Assembly: GCA_018857735.1 (NCBI GenBank)
Contig: JABMCL010001079.1
Location: forward strand, 167,501-231,500
Reading direction: 5' to 3'
Origin: Alviniconcha marisindica
Taxonomy: Eukaryota > Mollusca > Gastropoda > Provannidae
DNA length: 64,000 nucleotides
Part shown: in pieces, positions 56,935 through 64,000 of the stretch
How the letters are laid out: the number at the start of each line of letters is the position of its first letter
Numbering within the stretch: the first letter of the stretch is position 1
Notes under the pieces: model-generated
What the model was told of the DNA's origin: nothing
Seen by the model: only the letters and a program-made list of their open reading frames with translations
The model's database searches: none
Program-made: the position numbers and the translations under genes

Positions 56935-59900
56935 CATGTTATGGGGCAGGCTGGGAATAATTCCTTTGGGCCAGTGGATTTTCCTGTTCACTAACCTGGC
57001 AGGCCAGTGAAGGTTTTGGGGGATACTGTGAGTCTTGTAGCATTGTACATTGTGGATGGCAACATGGTGCCGTCTGTCTGGTTATCATCACTGTTTTTAT
57101 CAGCTGCAGTCTTTCACTTTGTTGATTATCATGATATGGTAATATATGAAGCACTGTTTTTTAAGCCATTTTTGTGTGACCAGCAGTACATTCTCTTCTG
57201 TTGGCATCAGCAAGAAAAATATATAAATACATCCTTCAGTAGTTCTGAGATATGAGAATCCTCACCCAGTAATTTGAAATACTTAAGAATATCCATCAGA
57301 TGATACGAAATTGTGCGGTTTTGATAGAATAAAATCCTCCAAAATCCTGTCATGATGCCTACAAATAGATTATTAAGGGATTTCACTTCAGACTTTTTTT
57401 GTGCTATCACAGTTTCATGTTTGAGTTTTTGTGGATGCTGCATAGTAAATAAATGATGGGGTACCATAAACACAGAAATTAAGGTCCCCTTGCTTAGAAG
57501 TGAAAGTAGAGAATGAACTGAGATTCTCTTCTGGCTGGAGTAGGTCAGAATATGGCTTTGCATGCTTCACCTACTGCCAGGAATTCCAGCTTATGTTGCA
57601 TCATTGTTTGCCAGTCCCCTTCAAACATAGGATGTCGGTGTCACGTGTGTCCTGAGCGGTGGATCAGGCTTTTGCTGATAACTAGATTTCTTTTTAATAG
57701 TAATAATAATTATTAAAGTATTTCTGTGGTGCAGAATCTTTTCCAGAGAGCCTATTCTAAGTGCATACATGCACACCGGATATGACATTTGCAGTTGATT
57801 AGGTGCTGAACATCAAGTAAACATGCAGTTGCTTGTATTTGTTTGAGAATATAAAAAGATAAGAAAAAAGCAGCAACAACAAAAAAGCATATGACAAAGA
57901 GTGCATGATGATGGTTCAAAGTGTCCATGGATTGTATTGACACTTGTGTATTTTGTGCAGGAGGTGGTCATTAGGACCGGCATGGAAGCCAGTGGTGGTG
58001 ACACAGCAGCCGACAGGTGTGAGTCCCAGATGTCATCCTTGTCAGAGAGCAAGGACATCTGCCGGATCTGCCACTGTGAAGGGGAGGAAGGCAACAAACT
58101 GATTTCCGCTTGTCTGTGCTTGGGCTCCCTCCGATTTGTCCACCTGCGCTGCCTCCAGAAGTGGATCAAGAGCTCAGAGAAAGTCTCCTGCGAGTTATGC
58201 CGCTTTGAATACATCATGACCACCAAGACCAAACCTTTCACAGAGGTAAGGTGTGTGTGTGTGTGTGTATGTGGTGTGTGTACTTGTGTGTGTGTGTGTG
58301 TGTGTGCACACACGCACATGCACATGTGTGTCAAACGGATGCAGCTGAAGTTTTCAGTACTCTTCCTTAATTATATCAGGACACGGTCCCATTCTCAAAG
58401 CTCACAACAATCAGTTTAAGTATTGGATGTACATTTTATTCAGTGCATTAACTAGCTCTGTTACAATATTATTTAAGGCTGGTTTCAAAGGGATGTATAA
58501 TGCACTGATTTTTAGACTTGTCACTGCAGATTTGTCTTTTGGGGCATTCCCGTTTCCTGTCCCTTCTGACAATAAGCAGGTGATTTTGATGTGGAGGTAT
58601 AAATTCCAAAGCATCGTTCATGCTGGAGTTACATAGGATTCAAAATGCCTCTATGTTTTTGAAGGATGAGTTTTCAGCAGGAAAGTTCTGGTTGGGACAA
58701 GTGTAGAAAACACACACATACATGTATGCACACGCACCCTCCCCCCCCCCCCCCCCCCCCCCACCCCCCTCCCCATCCCCACACACATACTTATGCATAC
58801 TCACATCACAGAAGCCTTGTTAAGTTGTTCTGTGGATGATAGAGTGTAATATTGCTTTATTAGATGGACTGTTCTTCTTCGTAACTGGAGCAATATAAGT
58901 AACTGTTGCTTCAGTGGTTTGTTTTTGTTTAGTGCAATTGCTGTCAAAAGGAAAGCGTAAGATTAAGAAAAAGCATTTGTGACTGTCCCATCGCTTGCAT
59001 GCATGTGGTAAAAGATCGGTTCAGAGCGTTTTCAGAGCAGCAACACTTTTTGAGATTGTTGAGGTAATGAGACACTGCAGTGTTGCTGTTTAAATGTGCA
59101 CTACATCAAAGTAACATAGCTGTTTCTGGCACAGGTCTCATCAGTGATGGCATGGTGACAAGTGTTTCACTGTCACAGTGCTTCATCAGGAAGTTTGCTT
59201 CTCATTATGTTCTTAGTCTGGTCTAGTTCACACCATATGTGAATGTTACGCTTGATTAGACAAAGCTGTTTGCTTGAGTGGAAAAGACTAAAACATCATA
59301 CATTGCTATTACTGCTTAGTCAGAATTAATAAATGTGTGCATGAATAATAACAACTTTTGTATAGTGCTATTCTCTGGTGTACACAAATTCACTGCACTT
59401 TACAACATTCTCTGACAGTTTTTATGTTAATGATTAAGTGAGGGGTGGGGGGGGGGGGGGGGGGGGGGAATGTATGAGGGCAGTCTTGATGTCATTATTT
59501 ATGTGTGACATCATTTTCATTATGTAATTACACATATTTTTTTGAAATAAGATGAGTAAAAAATACTCAAGCATATATACTGTTATTAATGTTAATGTAT
59601 ATTTTAGATTCCTTACAGTTGAATTTATTAGGGGGTGGCGTGGGGGGTAGGTACAGTTTATTGTAGGTTACTGCCAGTGTGGTTATGTGTAGTGTGTGTG
59701 TGTGTGTGTTTGGGCATGTGTTTAAAAACAAAAAGGACTGAGATGATTGTTTTTATTAAGCTTGTTCAAGGGAGACAGTAAATTGTGTTTTTCTGTTTTG
59801 AATATTAGTGGTCTGAGCATTTGGCCTACCCCAACCTGTCTCAGAGAATTTCTGTGGAACTGCCACCTACATTTGGGTTTGATAGGCAAGGTACAGTGAC

Positions 59901-60536
59901 TTGGACACAACTGCCTTTGGGAAAAGTGAGCCAGATTTCCTTGCCCTTGGGGGGAAAACTTCTGAACTGGAATGAAGTATCTATACAAAGTAGAGATTAC
60001 AAGAAAAGTAAAGTCCATTTGATGATGATAACTGACAGCCAGGTGGGAGCTCCAGAAAGACAGGTGATGCTGGCAGTAAGTACCTCGGTGTGCATGAGCA
60101 GTTGTGCAGTCATCAAGGATGTCCATCATGTTTGCAGTGGGAGAGGCTGGACATGTCCACAGCAGAGAGGCGGAAAATCATCTGCTCGGTGACATTTCAC
60201 ATCATTGCCATCACCTGTGTCATCTGGTCACTCTACGTGCTGATTGACCGCACCACAGAGGAGGTATCCAACGGCAACCTGGACTGGCCCTTCTGGACCA
60301 AGCTGATCGTGGTGGCCATCGGCTTCACTGGGGGGTTGGTGTTCATGTATGTACAGTGCAAGATGTACATTCAGCTCATACTGCGCTGGCGCTCGTACAA
60401 CAAGGTCATACGCATTGAGAATGTGCCTGAGACAGAGGAGTTCCGCATTAACGCTTTGGCCAAGATCAAGGCCAAGATGGAGGAGGGAGGAGGCATCACA
60501 AATTCTGTGGCCCTGCAAGAGATTGAGTCGTTCTGA
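42974..60536 (+). CDS. MARCHF8: MARCHF1/MARCHF8-type membrane-associated RING-CH E3 ubiquitin ligase
   Basis: Membrane E3 ligase that ubiquitinates transmembrane cargo in endosomes and plasma membrane (family knowledge). Coding exons: 42974-43069 (tentative), 57961-58245, 60138-60536; phase 0 throughout; about 259 aa. The RING-CH finger has the C4HC3 order with ligands C66, C69, C83, C85, H93, C96, C109, C112 and the conserved W100 (CLQKWIKSS). Exon 3 encodes two membrane spans (about [20 protein letters not shown] and [19 protein letters not shown]) separated by a short [20 protein letters not shown] loop, matching vertebrate MARCH1/8, then a cytoplasmic tail ending [14 protein letters not shown]1 and MARCHF8 are vertebrate paralogues, so either name may apply. 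The start is uncertain: 42974, 42983 or 43007. Confidence 0.9.
45020..45900 (+). repeat. cluster of diverged repeats with AAACTTGGTATGGTGATG core
   Basis: Blocks such as TTCTGAACCACT, AACTTGGCATGGTGATG, CATCATGAACCAGAGTGT and GGTCAAGGTCAC recur roughly every 100-130 bp. Similar copies lie at about 29505-29545 and 29625-29735. It may be an old tandem array or nested copies of one family. Confidence 0.65.
48625..48690 (+). mobile_element. tRNA-like segment, possible SINE head
   Basis: A TGGCTCAATGA box A-like block and CCGTTCGATCCTC box B-like block are about 35 bp apart. No cloverleaf is convincing. Weak call. Confidence 0.3.
49045..49720 (-). mobile_element. LINE 3' fragment (non-LTR retrotransposon), truncated
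   Basis: The minus strand reads LQWDTLRS, a stop, then [20 protein letters not shown] and [20 protein letters not shown], like the C-terminal end of CR1/Jockey-type ORF2 proteins, with frame disruptions. Downstream on the minus strand is AATAAAGATTTTGTATTCTG TATTCTG (plus strand 49045-49073), a short tandem 3' end typical of such LINEs. A (TA)n lies at 49619-49636. Confidence 0.65.
51370..51740. other. unassigned repeat-like GC-richer block
   Basis: A GC-richer stretch (for example TGGTTTTCAGCCCACGGCCA and GGTCTGGCTAGGGGTAGAC) inside the A+T-rich intron. No coding potential or boundaries are recognised; an inserted repeat is possible. Confidence 0.25.
52737..52790. repeat. (TA)n microsatellite
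   Basis: About 27 AT units in the MARCH intron. Confidence 0.95.
54297..54361. repeat. (GT)n microsatellite
   Basis: About 32 uninterrupted GT units. Confidence 0.95.
56017..56129 (+). mobile_element. 113-bp short insert, copy 1, with flanking direct repeats
   Basis: Near-identical to 57602-57711, differing mainly by a 3-bp change in ATAACTGGATGATTTC versus ATAACTAGATTTC. It is flanked by TAAACTGTTTATACATTG before and TAAACTGTTTATATGCATTG after, resembling a target-site duplication. Contains TGTCACGTGTGTCC and ends in TAATAGTAATAATAATT. Confidence 0.6.
57602..57711 (+). mobile_element. 113-bp short insert, copy 2
   Basis: Second copy of the 56017-56129 sequence, 1,585 bp downstream in direct orientation and 250 bp before the RING-CH exon. 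No flanking direct repeat is evident. Confidence 0.6.
57961..58245 (+). CDS. MARCHF8: MARCH gene RING-CH exon
   Basis: Acceptor TTTTGTGCAG|GAG, donor ACAGAG|GTAAGG, 95 codons. Contains [33 protein letters not shown] and CELCRFEY. Human MARCH8 has CHCTGSLHFVHQACLQQW at the same place. The donor runs directly into a (GT)n tract at 58250-58308. Confidence 0.96.
58739..58762. repeat. poly-C tract
   Basis: A run of about 22 C with further C-rich flanks, in the last MARCH intron. Confidence 0.85.
59344..59420 (+). repeat. short dispersed element with GCTATTCTCTG core, copy 3
   Basis: Reads AATAATAACAACTTTTGTAT then AGTGCTATTCTCTGGTGTAC and TTCACTGCACTTTACAA, collinear with 35095-35170. A poly-G run follows at 59448-59468. 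Confidence 0.7.
60138..60536 (+). CDS. MARCHF8: MARCH gene last exon (two transmembrane segments)
   Basis: Acceptor TGTTTGCAG|TGG, 132 codons and TGA. Starts [20 protein letters not shown], aligning with human [20 protein letters not shown]. Similarity is high through the second span and falls in the C-tail. Confidence 0.96.
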   Translation, partial: WERLDMSTAERRKIICSVTFHIIAITCVIWSLYVLIDRTTEEVSNGNLDWPFWTKLIVVAIGFTGGLVFMYVQCKMYIQLILRWRSYNKVIRIENVPETEEFRINALAKIKAKMEEGGGITNSVALQEIESF

Positions 60537-61570
60537 TTTTAGTGCTGACTTGAATCTTACTTCATCACGTGGTTGTCTTATTTGCCAGTGTGGTAGCTCA
60601 TTGTGTGTATATGCGTGTGTGTGTGTGTGTATGTATGAGAGTGTGTGTTTGTGTTGCATCTTCTGGCTACCTGGTTTCAAGGAGGAAGGTGACAAAATGA
60701 ATAACACAAAGTAAAGTGTCTTTCCAAAAACAAAGTATTGAAGAAAATTTGAGAACACCATGACTACAAGTACAATCCAAAAAACAAAACAAACAAAAAA
60801 GACGAAAAAACATAGGGAAAAAACACTGACTAAACAGTCTGCTCAAAAAGGTGTTTTAGAATAACTGATAAAAATCAAAGAAAAACAACAAGTTGGCATT
60901 AAAATTTCCCAAATTTTCGGCTGACACCTTCCTCGGGGGTTTATTCTAAACAACTGAACGAGGGTAAAAACACAGTTCACACAATGATTCTAAAATATCA
61001 GGTGACTAAAACTCGAAGAATAAAATAAAATAAAAATAATAATAATAAAAATATGTATATAGTGTCTTGATGGGAAATAAAAACAGAATTTTAGGACTGT
61101 GACTGAACAGTCATTTGAGAACACTGTGACTGAACAGTGCAGTCAAAAACAGATAACTTTAGAACACTATGACTGAACAGTCCAATCAAAACGAGATAGT
61201 TTTGGAACTCTGTGTCTGAGCAGTCCATTTAAACAGAGAAAGGAGCTTGCTCGAATGGCAACTTGGAAGGAATGCAGGCACAGTGTACCCATTGTTTTTT
61301 GGTGCAAAAGAATGGTTTTCAGATAAATTAAGTTACCTGTTTAGCAGAGCTTCTCCAAATTTCATTGCATAGCAGCCGGCTGTAGAATTTGTCTTTTAAG
61401 TATTTTAGTGTGATTTTGTTGGCACAGTTAGAAGAGAGTGAGCCAGTCTCTGTTTCACCAGATGGGGTTATCCCTCATCAGCTTATATACCACAGTGTTG
61501 CCAAACATGGGCCCACTGTTATATAGCCAGTAATCATTCAAATAAAATGCACTATGATGTTTATGAATGT
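60537..61570 (+). other. probable MARCH 3'UTR
   Basis: Non-coding DNA after the stop, with (GT)n near 60604-60650 and a loose 45-bp repeat (61085-61235, GACTGAACAGTC blocks). AATAAA at 61541-61546 is the best poly(A) candidate; earlier AATAAA runs lie near 61019-61035. Confidence 0.4.
61541..61546 (+). terminator. candidate MARCH poly(A) signal
   Basis: AATAAA in ATTCAAATAAAATGC, followed within 30 nt by GTTTATGAATGTGTGTG, a GU-rich element. Confidence 0.4.
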
Positions 61571-62231
61571 GTGTGCGCGTGCGCGCAAAATTGAAACTTG
61601 CTTTTGATTTATTTTTCACTGGCAACTGTTTCTGTGTTTCAAAACATTGTTACTTAAGACAGAAAATGCAAAAGATAAAAAAAAAAAAAAAAAAAAAGGA
61701 AAGAAAATTTTAGCCTTGGAAAAAGCAAAAAAAGCACACACAAAAAAAAGCACATTGATTGGTTAGTACTGTGGGCAGTGTTCAGCTGATGCTGACACCA
61801 TCATAATCACCAAGACTGTTGAACTGCAGTAGTAAGTAACTTGGTTTTTTATGTCGAAAAGCACTTGAGCAGTTGGTGTCCGTTGCTGTAGCGTTCAGTT
61901 TACAGTTGGGGGCAACATTTAGAATGAAGCAGTTCAGTAACAGGTGGTGTGTTCTGCGTGTGGTTGTGAACACACAATACAACTACAAGGTAGTTGAGCT
62001 GTAGACATACCATATTGTGTGTGTCTGCGTATGTTTTTGTGTTTTCATACATGTATATATCATATGGTGGTTTCTTAGCTGAGGGCAAGTTTCTGAAATG
62101 TATCTCAGAAGACCAGCACATGTTCTGCATGCAGTTGTAGTAAGGACAGGATGCAAGGTAGTTCAGATGTGGACAGTTCTAGGTTGTATGCAGTTGTATG
62201 CAGTATGCATGTGTCATGTATGTAGCATGCA

Positions 62232-62265
<34 letters not shown>

Positions 62266-62266
62266 G

Positions 62267-62299
<33 letters not shown>

Positions 62300-62541
62300 G
62301 CATCAGTATGAAATTGCATGTGGTAGCCATGTGTTGAAGATTAGTTCCTCTTCACACTCAGCCCTGAGCTGCTGTTCTGTGAGCGATGCTTTTGAAGAGG
62401 GGACGGCAAGGTTCATGAAGTCAAAATGAACAGGCTAAAAGTGTGTGCTCTGTTATTCAGCAGTAAGTAAGATGTGTGCCATCAGGGTGACCAGGTTTTT
62501 AATTTTATGCTGGGACATGTCTCTTTTTCACCGCTGCAGAC

Positions 62542-62545
<4 letters not shown>

Positions 62546-62592
<47 letters not shown>

Positions 62593-62606
62593 ACACACCA
62601 CACACA

Positions 62607-62667
<61 letters not shown>

Positions 62668-62689
62668 AAACACATCGCACACGCAACGC

Positions 62690-62748
<59 letters not shown>

Positions 62749-62760
62749 TACACACACACA
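62546..62760. repeat. long compound (CA)n array
   Basis: About 215 bp of CA dinucleotide with CC interruptions and one break (ACCAAACACATCGCACACG) near 62665-62690. The predicted His/Thr- and Cys/Val-rich peptides here are translation artefacts. Confidence 0.95.
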
Positions 62761-63193
62761 TGTTGTATATAATGTGTGGGTATGTATGTGTGTGTGTAGT
62801 GATTTGCAGTATATGTGTGTATATATAATGAAACATATTCCACAGTGTTGATTGGATCTTGTTCTTTTTATCCTAAAGATGCCATGATAAGAAGATTGCT
62901 AACATGGTACATGTACTGTGACTTTTCTTCAGAGTTTACATATCAGACTGGTCTGATTTTATCCAAATCTACTACCACAGTACATTTTACGGCAGCTTTG
63001 CAGAGGTGACATTAGGTATCATTTATTTGTGTGTGTGTGTGTGTGTGTGTGTGTTGTTGTTATACTTTGATTAGTTTCATTTAAAAAACAGAAGATGATA
63101 ATAGGTAAAAAAATAAAACTACAAGAATGTTTATTATTCTGTGGAAATCTGTGATTCTGATTACAGTAGGGCATTTACACACTCATGTATTCA

Positions 63194-63196
<3 letters not shown>

Positions 63197-63264
<68 letters not shown>

Positions 63265-63312
63265 TCACACACATGCATTCATGCACACACGCATGCGCGT
63301 GCCTGTGCACAC

Positions 63313-63396
<84 letters not shown>
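63197..63396. repeat. adjacent (AT)n and (CA)n arrays
   Basis: About 33 AT units (63197-63262), a 50-bp spacer with CATGCGCGTGCC, then about 41 CA units to about 63396. Confidence 0.95.
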
Positions 63397-63401
<5 letters not shown>

Positions 63402-63881
63402 ACTATTAGCACCAGGTCAACAGATTTTCACTCTCACAGTTCACTGAAAGCAAAGCTACTGAGATGAGATATTATGCATGTCATAAAAGGCTGTCACTCA
63501 GTATAATTGGAGTGGAGACACTGAACTGTTTTGATTGAGTAGCTGTATATTTTTAGTTGATCCTGCTCATTATTGATTTAATCAAACAAAGATGAAGAGA
63601 AAGAGTTTCTAAATGGAAAATTGAATGTTCCCATCTTTTCCCCCTTCTCTTTTTTAGAATTTAACAATGAACATGACTGATACACAGACGAAGAAGTATA
63701 AATCTGAGAGTGGGGCCATAGAGTATAGAAGAGCCAGAAAACATCTAGCAACTGTTTATGCATATATGTTCCTCAGCTTGAACTTGGAGTGTGAGAGGTT
63801 TTTGTATGCAGCCATTTTACAGAACTCTTGTGGGTGTTCCTTGCCAATTAGGTAGCTGCATTCTATCTTCAGTGGTACTTA

Positions 63882-64000
63882 TTCACAGCTGAGTGAACTG
63901 GGGCAGTGTAGGCCAAAGAGGGTACTGGTTCACAGCTGAGTGAACTGGAGCAGTGGAGGCCAAAAAAGGTATTGGTTCACAGTTGAATGAACTGGGGCAA
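63882..64000 (+). repeat. 47-bp tandem repeat, cut by window end
   Basis: TTCACAGCTGAGTGAACTGG followed by GGCAGTGTAGGCCAAAGAGG starts at 63882, 63929 and 63976 with exact 47-bp spacing. The array continues past the window. Confidence 0.9.

Larger units (their letters stand above)
43070..57960 (+). other. large MARCH intron
   Basis: About 14.9 kb with no exon I can support. It holds (TA)n at 43659-43706, 44458-44504 and 52737-52790, (GT)n at 54297-54361 and 56880-56933, an ACT run near 44080-44108, a 45.0-45.9 kb cluster of diverged repeats, a poly-G tract near 46965-46981, a tRNA-like segment near 48625-48690, a LINE fragment at 49045-49720 and a 113-bp duplicated insert (56017 and 57602). 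Confidence 0.6.
61571..63880. other. intergenic, microsatellite-rich
   Basis: No exon supported. It contains (GT)n then (CTGT)n at 62234-62300, a 215-bp CA array at 62546-62760, (GT)n at 63031-63053 and adjoining (AT)n and (CA)n at 63197-63396. Confidence 0.6.

Noticed and set aside
57904..57960. start of the MARCH protein in the intron just before the RING exon
   Set aside because: The frame is open, but a strong acceptor (TTTTGTGCAG) ends at 57960 and the upstream codons show no similarity. A MARCH form starting at Met in GMEASGG of exon 2 remains possible but unproven.
62445..62851. His/Thr- and Cys/Val-rich open frames over 90 residues
   Set aside because: They are translations of a (CA)n/(GT)n array in several frames and both strands.

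Overview
This is a metazoan nuclear genome window of about 60% A+T by eye. It has spliced genes, large introns and heavy simple-repeat content. Protein similarity and the types of dispersed repeat (tRNA-headed SINEs, a LINE 3' end with TGTATTC repeats, short elements carrying a TATAGCGCTATTCTCTG core) suggest a lophotrochozoan, most likely a gastropod mollusc. The organism call is inference. No bacterial, phage or CRISPR feature is present.

Three protein-coding genes can be assembled exon by exon. (1) PTEN, plus strand, 1926-19593: nine coding exons, 468 codons, complete from Met to a C-terminal PDZ ligand. The active-site P-loop is split by an intron, and that intron holds a degenerate tandem array copied from the P-loop exon end. 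(2) DESI1 (PPPDE-type deSUMOylating isopeptidase), minus strand, 41820 down to 37462: five coding exons, 180 codons, catalytic His38 and Cys109 present. (3) A MARCHF1/MARCHF8-type membrane RING-CH ubiquitin ligase, plus strand, about 42974-60536: a short basic first coding exon, a 14.9 kb intron, a RING-CH exon and a two-transmembrane last exon. DESI1 and the MARCH gene are head to head, with start codons about 1.15 kb apart around a consensus CRE. PTEN and DESI1 are tail to tail across about 18 kb of 3'UTR and repeat-rich intergenic DNA.

Layout: 1-1925 PTEN upstream and 5'UTR; 1926-19593 PTEN with intronic satellites and transposon remnants; 19594 to about 23050 probable PTEN 3'UTR; 23050-34900 intergenic, repeat-rich; 34923-41820 DESI1 and its probable 3'UTR; 41821-42620 shared promoter; 42620-60536 MARCH gene; 60537 to about 61570 its probable 3'UTR; 61570-64000 microsatellites and the start of a 47-bp tandem repeat cut by the window edge.

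The most notable signals are the coding-derived minisatellite inside the PTEN P-loop intron, itself interrupted by a piggyBac-like MITE; a decayed THAP-encoding DNA element with inverted repeats carrying CRE and E-box motifs in PTEN intron 7; an ATGA-overlapping upstream ORF at the MARCH start; a candidate 92-nt poison exon in DESI1; and a 113-bp insert flanked by an apparent target-site duplication in the MARCH intron. All three genes act in post-translational or lipid-signal regulation, but nothing in the sequence shows that they work together.
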